Assembly (NCBI GenBank): GCA_900642245.1
Contig: CAAAJI010000001.1
Coordinates: 805,765-869,764 of the forward strand
Direction of reading: 5' to 3'
DNA from: Fragilaria radians
Lineage: Eukaryota > Bacillariophyta > Fragilariophyceae > Fragilariales > Fragilariaceae
Length of the DNA stretch: 64,000 bases
Both the position numbers and the translations under genes were made by a program. The notes under the pieces are model-generated. The model did not search any database. It saw nothing but the letters and a program-made list of their open reading frames with translations, and was not told the DNA's origin. Below, piece by piece: positions 45,721 to 56,955 of this stretch (position 1 is its first letter; every line of letters starts with the position of its first letter).

Positions 45721-46072
45721 GATGTGTGTGTGTACTGGTGTAAGGAGACATCCTGTACCGTTTGTGCATAGGAAATAATAGTAGAGTCAAAATATTCTAA
45801 TATTTACTCATCTAGCTATGGCTAGTTACAAGTAAACTATCCTCTTCCTTACCTACACAAGTTTAACTATGATAAATGATTCACTAGTTGAAGTTAGTGA
45901 AGATTAAATATTCTTTATAAATGGAAAGTATCCGTATACAATCCAGCACTGTATCCAATCTAGGATGGCTATAATAATGATCTGAATAAAGAGATAATTA
46001 GAGAGTTAAGCTCTCTAATAACAAAAGAGTCTAAAGGCTAAACAAACGTATCCTTTTTGACCACCATCTTGT
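45721..46072 (+). repeat. LTR-like repeat with both modules
   Basis: Module 1 (45721-45840) matches 33084-33200 and 52091-52215. Module 2 (45948-46072) matches 32192-32325. Here they lie in one 352-bp unit, a size typical of a long terminal repeat, probably a solo LTR. The interpretation as LTR is inferred from size, TATA-like and poly(A)-like blocks; no terminal duplication was located. Confidence 0.6.
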
Positions 46073-46942
46073 CCTTATGAACAAGTTGAAGAGACTTGTC
46101 TAAAGAATTGGGAAGAAGCTTTAGAACAAGATCTAATTCTGCAAGAGAGCTCACAAACATCTCTTGAGATGGGTCAAGAAGTTCTCTTTGAGAGAAGTTC
46201 TAAGACTACACAAGACTAAAGAATAAAAGTAATCAAAAATAGGTTATAATTTTTCATTGTGTACTTTCTATAGTCTAACATAGAGTACTTTAAGAGTGCC
46301 AGTCAACACAGATTGGACTAGGAATAGTTTAATCACCAGAATAAAGGATGACTAGTTAGCACATCCACAAACATGAAAGATCTTATCTTGGTTTATAGGA
46401 TTATACTCATTTATAATTTTAATCGTTTTTGTTAGGAATGTAGTGCCTTTAGATGCGTTCTGGTTTGACGACAATGAGTTTCATTTTAATATGTTAGCAG
46501 CCTTTGGTGTCATTTTACTGCACCCAATACTCCCTCTTTTAAACTGAGGGTATTTTTCAAATAAGTCCATCAACACAATGTTTGTTCATAACATTCTGTT
46601 CTACATCCTTGATGCCTTTGTTCGATTTTTGCTTTTTCGATACCAAGCCCAGGAAAATTGAACGAAAAGTGGCAGTAGACGAAGCTGGAAGAAAGTGTCT
46701 AGGGCATAAAAATTATTCATTCATTCACGTGAGTATCGCATTTCAAGAGAACTTTCAATATCTACTACTTTTTAACATTTCAGATGGGGGAATTCCAAAA
46801 TTTGGTTTGCCATTCTATGTAATCACGAATAAAATCTGAGAAAACATTCTCAACCCTCCTCCATAAGAGAACCTACTCACAGTCATAGTGATTTAACTTT
46901 TGCTTGTGTATTTTAATTTTTACCTCTATCGACAACTCCATC
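46073..46942. other. Non-coding stretch downstream of the LTR-like repeat
   Basis: About 46078-46217 holds an open Glu-rich frame (EQVEETCLKNWEEALEQDLI) without an ATG, possibly a retrotransposon remnant. The rest is the LRR gene promoter. Confidence 0.3.
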
Positions 46943-48894
46943 ATGGGATCCTTCTGGACTTGGATTCGAACTCGTTGGGCCATGGCCATGAGTAGTGGCC
47001 GTGGTATCAAATTATTTACGTCTCTCGCGATCACTCTATTGGTAGTAATTCCTGTCGCTATATTTCTTCCTAACAATGGCGACTCATCATCGTCAACTTT
47101 GTTGGATTCTGAGAGATATGACATAATATCCAATCGCATCGTATCATCTGGACTTACGCCTTTGGATATTCTCACAAAGGAGAGCACTCCTTATAACCAG
47201 GCGCTGAATTGGATCGTGGCAGAAGATCCCTCACAATTGGACCCGGAAGACAAATTCTTATTGACTCGCTATTCATTGGCAGTATTGTACTTTGCGACTC
47301 ATGGTGACAATATGTACCAAATCGCGACAATTAATATTACTGAGCCTATCCGCAACGAAACAACCAAGACAGGAGAACAATCCGCCCCTCTTCTTCCCCA
47401 AGAAGAGACATTTACCATGGGAGATGATTTGGCAGCACAGCCTTCTTGGGTTTCTGAAACCGGATGGTTGTCCGAACAAGGTTATTGTAGCTGGCATGGT
47501 ATTGAATGTCACCATCGCGAGGGAACTTCTGTCTATAATACAAAATACGATGACAATAATGGACTTATATTGTTGAATCTCACACAAAATAATGTCCGAG
47601 GGACGTTCCCAAGGGAGATTTTGGTAGCAAATCCAGATCTTCGAGTGTTGTCTCTAAGCGGAAATGGCTTTTTTGGATCAGTACCTGAAGATTTCGGAAG
47701 TGTAACTCAACTTCGTAAGTTACTGATATGGGCTTGCTTGTCCTTGTCGTTGTCCTTGCGGTAACGTTAGTTTGGGGAAGTTATCACTCTTTGTCATGTT
47801 TCTTGTGTTGACTCGATTCTGCTCTAGTCATATCATGATGCCACCGGATGGGTCACTCTAACTCGTTCTTAACTCTATGCTTCTAGAATATCTTTCTCTT
47901 TCGGACAATTTCTTCACCGGTACAATACCTCCTTCGATTGCAAAGCTTACTGAACTCTTCTCCCTGAACCTGGATGGCAACTACCTTATAGGAGACCTTC
48001 CCCCTCAAATTGGAGATATGTCAAAGTTAGATTCTTTGAGTATTTATAATAATTTCTTAAGTGGTTCTTTAAGTCCAGATATTGGTAAACTTAAGAACTT
48101 GACTGCATTGTACTTGGATATGAATCATTTACAAGGAACGATTCCTGATGAAATTATGAAGTTAAGTAATTTGGTTGACCTCCGTCTACGCCATAACCGA
48201 TTCTCTGGGAGAATTCCAGATAACTTTGGTGACATGTCAAGACTTGAAATTCTATACCTCGATCGCAATGGATTAACTGGTACCATCCCAACTAGCATGG
48301 GCCAATTATCTCGTTTGTGTAAGTTACTTTTGTCTAATAGTACTCATTGATATCTTTTGAAGATTGAATGTTGACCCTTCCCAAGCGGAATTGCATCTTT
48401 ACAGAAACAAACTCAAAGGCAAGATTCCAACTGAGATTGGCTTAATTAAAGACTTGGGATCTCTGTATCTTGATAACAATCATTTGACGGGAGGCATCCC
48501 GTCAGAAATCGGAAATCTTAATCAGCTAGGAGAAGTCTATTTGCATAAGAATTATTTGAATGGAACTATTCCTTCCGAAATGGGAAGATTGGAAAGCTTA
48601 TCCAACTTACGAGTTCATACGAATGGTCTTGTTGGGACAATTCCACCAGAACTAGGGAATGCGTATCACCTTGAATATCTATATCTCCAAGACAATGTGT
48701 TTGGTGGTTCAATTCCTGAAAAATTCGGAGATCTCACTCGTCTTTTCGGCTTACGACTGTATTGGAACGGATTAGAAGGTTCTATTCCTGCCAAGCTATG
48801 TGCACTCACAGATTTTCGCTTGCATGAATTCAAAACTGATTGTGCAGGAGAGCCTCCTAAGGTTTCTTGTTATTGTTGCACAGCTTGTTTTTAG
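46943..48894 (+). CDS. Membrane-anchored leucine-rich-repeat protein
   Basis: Three exons, 46943-47714, 47887-48318 and 48386-48894; introns of 172 and 67 nt (GTAAGT..CTAG, GTAAGT..CAAG) join in frame to 570 aa. ATG 46943 is the first ATG; the upstream in-frame extension starts with TTG. A short basic cytosolic N-terminus precedes one membrane segment near residues 22-45, then a lumenal or extracellular region. This opens with an LRRNT-like segment (GWLSEQGYCSWHGIEC) and continues with about 13 plant-type LRRs of the form L.xL.L..N.L.G.IP. The C-terminus is Cys-rich (VSCYCCTACF), a recurrent ending in diatom LRR proteins. There is no kinase domain. A surface recognition or adhesion role is inferred. 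Both introns are phase 1 and fall at the same point of the LRR unit. Confidence 0.87.
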
Positions 48895-50449
48895 TTGCGC
48901 TGCAGTTTATGAACAACAAGTACGGGAATTTTGATAAGAAATTTGATCTCAATTCGGTACTACACTCAATATTTTGTGTTTACCTGCAATACCTTAGATA
49001 TGACAGGTGTGAATATATTGATAAAGCATAGTGACATCCTCCAAATATGTTTTGCATTTGCCACTATGCTGTACTAGCGTTCGCTTAATTTAAACAATTT
49101 ACTCCTTTAAATTCATTCATTTATCAAAGTTTTTTTTAAGAAAGATCATTCAAAAAATAGGAAAAGCGGAGTTGTGAACTTTTTAATAGGTAGACTCCCA
49201 TGTCTTCTTCGAATTAGAGAATGTATATATAGCATGGTTTCTGCTAAAGTGAATTCTTTAACTCGATTTCACTTCGCCCACTTGATATTCCAAAGATGAT
49301 AAGATATTCTACGATAAACATTGTTAAGAAAGAATTGGACACAAGCAATGTTGATATGCACTCCCTGTATAGAGGTTTTGATGAAATTCTAATACTAAAG
49401 TACGCGTCATCCAGAAATTATAGTGAACATAAAAGCGATAAGAGTAAAAGATTATTTCTAAAGTGATTGAATTCAAAGGCTTCTATTCTGAAAGTATAAG
49501 CCTAGTTCTGTAGTGAAGAGAGAACAGTTAATTTCTTTTGTAGTTAGCATTGGCATATCTTCGCAATCAAATCCAAATGACATCAAAGGAAAACCTTTGC
49601 TGGGGAAAGTATGGAGAATTTGTTGGGAGTCTAGATCGAGTTAGCCAGTCCAGAATCCTGTTACTTGTATCAGACGGAAAGAAAGAAAGTGGACTGTAGC
49701 AAAGATTCCCATACCTTTTCACAAAAGCCGAAGCTTTTCCTCTAACCACCTCAAGTGGTAGCACTCTAGTTCAATTATGTACAGCTACCTAAGATCCTAT
49801 GCTTCAAGTCATGATCTACTCATTTAGGTTTTTCATTGATTTAGGTTCTTTATCCAGTTGTGGAATCGCGAAGTATTCGAACTTGCCTATTGTGAATGTC
49901 GATACTTAGTTTATTTATTTGTAAAAGATAATCTTGAGTTTGTCTAAGCCCGAGTGTCAACTGCAGCCGCTGAAATTCAAAAAAAACGACTAGATTCCCA
50001 GAACACGAATCGGAACTATAGCAGAGAAGTCCCTTACGGGGAAAGAAAGATGTCCTGATTGATACCTTGAAATCTGACGTCATTCACCGCGCTTCGGGAA
50101 GAAATCAGAGCATACGTCATCCTTTCACAAGCAACGAACTGAAACAATGGGAACACATGTGTTACAACGTATACGTCACCGTTTCTCTACTTGAGACTAA
50201 TGAAATTTTAGGGACAACCGAGATCTTATTCTCATTTAGTTATTATTCTGATCGTTAGATTAAAATGACTGCGGAAAAATCTGGATGTATTGATCTCGTG
50301 TCAAACTCATGTAGTACGCCTGGGTTTGTTTCAAAACTCTCTGATTTTGAATCTAATTATCATTATCAAAAAGAGCGTGTCGCTGTGCCCTCCCACCAGG
50401 TCCTATACTCATTTCCTTTGATGAAAACCCTTGCCTTCAGAATGATGAA
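48895..50449. other. Non-coding stretch with a CRE-like cluster at its right end
   Basis: No credible gene. The right end (50075-50178) holds three ACGTCA-type sites described separately. Confidence 0.45.
50075..50178. promoter_or_regulatory. CRE-like cluster upstream of the plastid-type gene
   Basis: Palindrome TGACGTCA at 50075-50082, plus ACGTCA at 50114-50119 and 50173-50178, 270-375 bp before the start codon at 50450. TGACGT-type elements bound by bZIP factors mediate CO2/cAMP and light responses of some diatom plastid genes (known from the Phaeodactylum PtCA1 promoter). Function here is inferred. Confidence 0.4.
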
Positions 50450-51349
50450 ATGTTTGTCAGCCTATCTGGTCGATCCCGATTTTTGCTTGTTCTTTCCATG
50501 ATGCTACCAATATCAGTAGCATTTACGGGATTATCAAACCATATACTTTCTCCTTTATCACTTCAGGTATCATCAACCATGTTCTCGCAATCTAAGGATG
50601 CAGTACACACACAAAATCAAGCTGTGATCAGGAAATCACTGATCGACAAAATTCTCTCGAAAGAAGTCGCTGAGAGAAGAAGCCCATCTGAATCGAACCT
50701 TTTATCAAACTTGATGGAAATCACTAGGGATATTTACTCCACAGATTTTCTTCCTTCGACATCATGGATAATAGAAAAATCAAACGCAAGATATTTTGCT
50801 AGCGTTTATGGGATGAAAATTATAAATCTTTTGGCATCAGGTCCTGACAAGCATGAATCTCATGTCTTGAAGAAACAAGATAAATTTGACTTACCTCCTT
50901 TGGCTCAACACATTTGGAATCGAGTGAAGCTGTTTGACAGTTCGACAAAAACACGCGAAAGTGACATATATCCGGAATTCTCCAATCCCATGTTTACCCG
51001 GGTGACAGATTCTACCTCTGTCAGTTACAAGCCATTGGGATCTTCGGTACAAGGCCGCTTCCCCCTGATTCAAAGACTTATGAGCATGAATGCTGAACAA
51101 GTTAAGAATCCTGGGTTACATGAGCCTAATCCCAGCTTGGGGCATCGTGATGATGATGATCATGTGATTAACAGTGGAATGTTAAATCTATTTGATACTG
51201 AAACATCAAAGTCTATTTCTGGAACTGAATGTACTTCCTGGAATGATGAGAACTCCGTCGAATCTTTTATCCCATCTCTTCTCCGAACTCTCGCTGCCTT
51301 TACAAGTGGGCAGCATTCTGCTACTCAAGCGTATCCTACACCTAAATAA
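50450..51349 (+). CDS. Unknown protein with plastid-type presequence
   Basis: 299-aa single-exon frame from ATG 50450. Residues 1-25 (MFVSLSGRSRFLLVLSMMLP..) are a signal peptide whose predicted cleavage SVA|FTG places Phe at +1, as in diatom plastid proteins; the next 40 residues are Ser/Thr-rich with few acidic residues, like a transit peptide. The mature part has a helical region about 60-130 (LIDKILSKEVAERRSP, IIEKSNARYFASVYGMKIIN), then a polar, Ser/Asn-rich tail. I do not recognise a domain or active site. Restriction to diatoms or stramenopiles is likely but untested. Confidence 0.65.
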   Translation: MFVSLSGRSRFLLVLSMMLPISVAFTGLSNHILSPLSLQVSSTMFSQSKDAVHTQNQAVIRKSLIDKILSKEVAERRSPSESNLLSNLMEITRDIYSTDFLPSTSWIIEKSNARYFASVYGMKIINLLASGPDKHESHVLKKQDKFDLPPLAQHIWNRVKLFDSSTKTRESDIYPEFSNPMFTRVTDSTSVSYKPLGSSVQGRFPLIQRLMSMNAEQVKNPGLHEPNPSLGHRDDDDHVINSGMLNLFDTETSKSISGTECTSWNDENSVESFIPSLLRTLAAFTSGQHSATQAYPTPK

Positions 51350-52090
51350 GTGAAAAGCTTGTGGCAAACGAGAAAAGATTGCTAAATAGTTTACAAATCC
51401 AGTATTGTAACGGAAAGTTATGAAGACCTGGGTATACACATCCTAAAACAAAAAACTAGTAGTTGGCGCTTGCTTTGCTACGCAATGAAGAAGCTATCCC
51501 TTGGTTGTTCACCGCATTCATGCGACCTGTGACGTACTAATCCTCTGGTGTGAATGAAACATATCGAAACAAGTTTCATCTTAGTTAAAATGATTTTATT
51601 GAAAGATAGAATTAACATCCAAAATTGGTCTTAAAATTTCGAATCTCTTTCTTCATCACATTTCAACTTCACTTTGTTATCACGAATCCATGAAATGAGC
51701 TTTAGGATTCCAAAGGGGAAGAATTCTCAATGGCCATAGTCCACTTGTTTGTCACGTCAAATATTTCAATTGAAACATAAATCATGGTAAAATACACCAG
51801 ACCAATGCACATTGCAGTAATTGACAAAACAATATTGTGACAAAAATGCGCTGAAGGCAAGGAAGAAGATTATGAGCACTGTACCACTGATCGTGAATAA
51901 TAAGGCTTAGCAGAGTATGCAATTTTTTTTCCCGTCTAAAATTGAGAGGCTATGTAATTCTTTCCCAAATAGTGTATCTTTTCATTTCAACGCTGAAATA
52001 CCCTAATTTTGAATTAAAGTGTCTATTTACCTGAAATGAGTTGTAAGGCTTTGAGCAATAATCAGTCTATAACTCATTTAGAGAGTAATA
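51350..52090. other. Non-coding stretch
   Basis: 3' flank of the preceding gene; nothing recognised. Confidence 0.45.
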
Positions 52091-52215
52091 GATGTGATTG
52101 CTTGTGGGTATTGGAGACATTCATTACTGTTTGTGCAAATAAATAAAGAAAATATGGATATTCTATGGAATGACACATCTAATCAAGATTTTTCACGGCT
52201 GAGCTGTCCAGATGA
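52091..52215 (+). repeat. LTR-like dispersed repeat, module 1, copy 3
   Basis: Shares GATGTG, GGAGACAT, TAC-GTTTGTGCA, AATAA, ATATTCTA and ACACATCTA with 45721-45840, same strand and order. No module 2 follows, so it is a truncated copy. Confidence 0.65.
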
Positions 52216-53433
52216 TTCCCCTTACAAGTTTAAGTAATCATGCACAATATTTTATCAGTCAAATTTATCGATGAGTAATGGACAGTTAATGGATAGTAAA
52301 ATGTAATGCTGTCCAAGACTTAGTGAACAAAATGCAAAGGCACTCGGTACTGAAATTCCATTTATATCAATTGCAGGACGCTACAACTCTTTACAAGATA
52401 TGGATATTATATCCAAATATAGAAAGAGTCGAAATTGGATTACACTTTTTCTTACCACGTAAGAAGCAAAGTCTGCAAATTTGAAGGCAAAAATCAATTG
52501 TAGTCGTTGTGTAAGTAGATATATTGAATTTTTTCAGCATAACGATCATACTAATTTTTGGGTACCATTTTCCATTCTGACTAGGTTAACAAGTCAACCA
52601 ATGAAACCGAAAGTTTTCAACTTTCTAGGCCGCCTGATATCTGTAATGAAGTAACATTAGCATGTTTTTAAATCAGTGCTTCTGTTGTAAATTAAATAAT
52701 AGATGAATAAACAAATACAAACAAAAAAGAAATGTAAAATAAAAGAATAAAGCTGAGACACTAGTATCTAAAATGGAAGACAAGTAACGTTACATAACAG
52801 TGATTTTGCCAACCCACATAGAAAGTGGTAATTACGGGTTGTAATTACGGGAAAGCATGGAACAAATATTCATGTAGAAAATTGATTTTTGATTCATTGA
52901 ACGAACTGAGTAAACATGCTTAGTAATGGCGATTTGTGGAGCCCTGTATCAAGAAGACAATACTGCAAAAGATAATGCGTGTTATCCTATGAATTGGGAA
53001 AAAGTTGGACTAGTGATTTATTAGGAAAGAGTGAGACTGGCACATGTACTCAACGGAGGCATTAGCAACATATGGAACATGGAAGTCCTAGCGTCTCTCA
53101 GTTAGAATGTCAAGCCAAAATAATTAGAAATGAAAATGCATTCAATTATCTTTTCTTATTCATGGAAGATTAAGCCACGCCGTGCATCGTAAAAATGTGT
53201 TTCTATTTCCATTCCTTTAAAATTGTAAAATGAACCCCAGCCCACTTGAAATTCATTAAATTTGTGACTCACTATCGAATAGAAGTTAACACAAATAAAT
53301 GAATTGATAACCTAGAAGTGATGCTGAAGATATATCATTACGTTTTCGAAAGCCATAAAATTAAAGTCTTATACTTGTTAGCTTAGCGTCAGCGTATAAT
53401 TATTGTATGTTAGAGTAATGATTGCTGATGTCA
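52216..53433. other. Non-coding stretch
   Basis: AT-rich; no ORF or RNA gene seen. Confidence 0.45.
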
Positions 53434-54122
53434 TCATGCTTCCAACGGTTCTCGACAAAAGACTCGACCATCATCATCCATAGTAATCTTGAAGGCTTTG
53501 GCATTCTTATACTCTTCACCCTTTGTGGCTGTGAGAGCTAGGTTCCCAACGAATGCAGAGAGTCCTGTTCGTTTTAATGGCGGTCCATGCTTTCCAGTGC
53601 GAAAGGAATAGGTAGTAGAACAAGTCGGGCATGCAACCCTAGGAGTCTCTTCCCACGCTACCGAGTCTAATATAATATCACCTCGAAACAAATCAAATCC
53701 ACAGCGAGGACAATCGCCTTGCACAGCCAATAGCTCTCCATTCACATTAGCACAGGCAATCTGAACACCACCTCCAAACTCCCATCCTTTAATGGTCCCT
53801 TTTCGAACAAATGTGAAAAGACGACAATATTCCAATGGTTAGTGCTAGGATAGAAGAAGATAGGAAACACTTCCTCAATTGGAATTACTATTACCTCCTA
53901 TACAAACAAACACGTTACCTTACCTTGCATGGGAATTGTAACACCAGTAATTTCTTGACCCTTTCCACCGTTTAATGCATTGACACCTCGGCTCGATAGT
54001 TTCCTGCTTTCGTCATTCAGTTGTTGTTTCAAACTTCCTCTTCCTCGCTTTGTACCCATCATTACGAGCTGAAATCCTTCACAGCAAACGAAGCATAGAG
54101 TAACAAGATAAATACGGCGCAT
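53434..54122 (-). CDS. Rieske-like protein with four cysteines, plastid-type presequence
   Basis: Exon 1 54122-53924, intron 53923-53799 (GTAAGG..AAAG, 125 nt), exon 2 53798-53434; the phase-1 junction gives 187 aa. Residues 1-16 (MRRIYLVTLCFVCCEG) are a signal peptide followed by FQLV, a plausible plastid presequence. The mature protein has the Rieske-type layout GELLAVQGDCPRCGFDLFRG (Cys96, Cys99) then VACPTCSTTYSFRTGKHGPP (Cys123, Cys126). A classical Rieske centre needs C-x-H and C-x-x-H; here both His are absent and two CxxC pairs stand instead. It might bind iron-sulfur or zinc through four Cys, or only keep the fold. Plant and green-algal thylakoid proteins of the PSB33/TEF5 type are Rieske-like with altered ligands, so a photosynthetic membrane role is a reasonable guess. 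Confidence 0.72.
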
Positions 54123-54205
54123 GAGATCCTTTTGTATTGGAGAGCCAAAGGAAAAATTTCATGACAAGGAGGAGGAACAACTGTAACCCACCCATTCAGG
54201 GGCGA

Positions 54206-54252
54206 TGACGTCATGCTCAACTCAATATTTAGTCAGGATATTTCTTACGTCA
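54206..54252. promoter_or_regulatory. CRE-like palindrome upstream of the Rieske-like gene
   Basis: TGACGTCA at 54206-54213, 84 bp before the minus-strand ATG at 54122, and ACGTCA at 54247-54252. The preceding bases make GCGATGACGT, a 10-mer also found at 42703-42712 upstream of the plastid-type fusion gene. Confidence 0.4.
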
Positions 54253-55271
54253 AAGGCCTCGTACCTAACAAAATTGTATTTTGTGAAAATATGATCGTTC
54301 CATTATTCTATCAAGGTTACATACTTGGTTCATACAAAAGAAGCTTGCGATGCTAGGCAAATAAGTTTTTAGTGGATGTTAGGGAAGAAAGCGAGATTGT
54401 GAATAAAATTTGTTTGGGATTTTAAGTCTTGAAGAAAGTATAGAATAGCTCTCTGATGGTAATGCGATGCAAAAAAAGAAAGGAATACACAAAAAAATCC
54501 ATTTAGATATAACTTCAAAGTATACAGCATTGCTTATTACATGATAATTTGACTCTAAAACTTATTCGGATCAGTCCACATGGTGCAACGCCAACTATAC
54601 CAGGTTTTTCTTTTTTCCGGAAGATTATGCCACTTGTAACATTCTCAGATTTGATATGAGTCAATCCTATATCCTAATTGAGTTGAACCAATGCACTCCT
54701 TTACGATCTTTTCAAATCATACAAACAAACAACCTTTTCTGTTTACTCTATTCTCATTTGGAAAGGATCTGTAACGAGAAAAAGTAATTAGCACCAGTTA
54801 GCACAAAAATGTTACATAATTGAGAAGCAACCGTGATTCTGTTCTTATCATCCGGTATCTAATTCCATATAATGATTGGGTGGAAACTCGTGTTTTCTTT
54901 CCGTAAGTTAAGAATGTTTTTTTTGCGATCGTCTTGCTAATTTGAAGTTATCAACAGTTTACTTTTATAATAAAGGAATCCTTTCCTGTATTTTAGAAGT
55001 TATTTTGTTAACTCTTTAGCTTAGCTTATGATTAGGCCTTCAATTTAAAGAATTTGAGAGCTTCGGAATGTTGAACTGAGCATAATTCGAGGTATATACT
55101 ACTCGTTTTGAAAAAAGCGAAACTGTGGGTAGCTATATGAATAAAGGAGTTTGTTACCATGCATCTGCAAACATCGTCATTTTTTCTTGCTTACATGCTT
55201 GTGATTCCGAGGATATCAGATTACATATTACAGATTACACGTGATTCAGGGTTTCATTAACGAATATTTAA
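54253..55271. other. Non-coding stretch
   Basis: AT-rich DNA without ORFs; 3' flank of the next gene. Confidence 0.45.
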
Positions 55272-56087
55272 CTACTTCATTTGATCCATAAATTCCAGGA
55301 AATTGTACAACCACTTGGCCTCCTCGTTATCCTCCAAGGCAACGCATTGAATTTCAAGATCGGCATTACTCTTTTTTAACTTCATTTTCTCCGGAACAAT
55401 TTCGGACATTTTGTGCATCATACCTTGTCTTACCTTTGGAAGGATTTCCTGATCAAAAGCAGCCAAGCTTTGTAACATTCCTAAAAACGCCAGTCCCTGT
55501 CGAATGTTTCGGTAATGATCTGCAGATTCTTTACCTAAAACTTTTTCAAGCAATTCCAATAAGTCACATCCTTTCATGTCCACCTCAAGAACAAAAACAG
55601 GACCATGTTGAAAACGTTTACTAATACTCATTTCCACTCCAATCTCCTCGGTGACCAGGGGTACGCATTCTACGACAGCTTTTTCTGCTCGACTTACGGC
55701 AGTCTTAGACGCTACAAATGCTGTGGCTCTCTTGGTAATGTTGGATGACGATTTACTGATTGAATGTCCAATCGAGTTCATAAGACGTTGGCCGTCCATA
55801 ATAAGCTTTGTTGGATCGGGAGGTGCGACGCGTTGCTTCTCTTCTGCAACGAAAGACATAGCGCGGAAGGCAAGGGTGTCAACAAAGGACTTTCCATCCA
55901 TAATCTTACCGGGAACGACTGCGCGATTCTCATCGGATTCAGTTTTGGTTGTTGTCATTTCCCCCCCTGCTGCACCTGGTTGAGATTCGTCTGAATTCAT
56001 ATTTTCCTCACGGTGGCCGCTGTTGATAACAACGACATTGAGGTAAAAAGAATAGCCACCCACAGTTGGGAGATCTGCAGCAGTCAT
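55272..56087 (-). CDS. Unknown soluble protein
   Basis: 271-aa single-exon frame. It starts at ATG 56087; a second ATG at residue 30 could be used. Residues 30-60 are polar and probably disordered. Residues 65-130 are amphipathic and Ser/Ala-rich (KSFVDTLAFRAMSFVAEEKQ, SISKSSSNITKRATAFVASK). Residues 150-271 look like a compact helical domain, including FVLEVDMKGCDLLELLEKVL, QGLAFLGMLQSLAAFDQEIL and the C-terminal EEAKWLYNFLEFMDQMK. No signal peptide, membrane span or known motif. The regular codon use and length support a real gene; I do not recognise the family. Confidence 0.65.
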   Translation of the reverse strand: MTAADLPTVGGYSFYLNVVVINSGHREENMNSDESQPGAAGGEMTTTKTESDENRAVVPGKIMDGKSFVDTLAFRAMSFVAEEKQRVAPPDPTKLIMDGQRLMNSIGHSISKSSSNITKRATAFVASKTAVSRAEKAVVECVPLVTEEIGVEMSISKRFQHGPVFVLEVDMKGCDLLELLEKVLGKESADHYRNIRQGLAFLGMLQSLAAFDQEILPKVRQGMMHKMSEIVPEKMKLKKSNADLEIQCVALEDNEEAKWLYNFLEFMDQMK

Positions 56088-56955
56088 GATGAAGAAATGA
56101 CAAACGAGATATACAAGAGTTAGATTTCTCTAATGTACTACACATTGCGATAACGGTCATCCTGAATTTTTTTGCATGCCAGTGGAAAAGATACTGCAGG
56201 CTTCCGGAGTTCGCATGTCAGCTTTCATGCAAAATCTGATTCATTTATACAATGATGTAGCAGGGAAAAAATTCTCGAAGAACGGGAGTTGGCACACTCG
56301 GTTTGATTTTTTTTCATTCTGCTTTGATTCTTAACAATCTAGATACATTGTGATGCTTCCAATAACCAAATATAATCATTTCAAGTTGCAGATTGTTTTT
56401 CTCAATCTAAATTGCAACGATTTGTAAGTTTTATTCAGTCCCATCCATATCTTGGTTTTCTGAATGAATGTTTAAGCCTTGCTTTCCTTGGCTTTCAAAT
56501 TGATTGTTCTCAAGTAGATCTCCTGATAATCGAATCCATGAATATTACAGTCATTGGCAATCAGAGAGAAGTATGGAAATTTTCAAGTTCTTGTACTCTT
56601 TTGTGAAAGAGGTTTGTGTTTGAATCCGTTTTGTAAACCTCTGTAATTTGTAGCGGTATTTTTGAGACAACCAACAATGTTAACACATTAATGGCACTGA
56701 TTTCCAATTGTATATGAACTTTCAATGTTAGCAAATGATTCACAAGTACATACCGTCAATCCTCAATCAGAAAGGTATTGAATTTGAGATCAATCTGCTT
56801 AACCATTAACAGCTATATTTTGCTTTGTGAGATGGAGAACACTCAGTCAAGATAAGTGTAGTAACAGCATCAAGTGAACAATGTTTTGAACAATTTTTAG
56901 AGTTCAATGTTATGCCTTCATTCTGAAATATGTTGCTTCCTAAAGCACTTCCATG
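56088..56955. other. Non-coding stretch left of the hAT element
   Basis: No ORF. It ends with CTTCCATG at 56948-56955, the left target-site duplication of the transposon. Confidence 0.5.
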
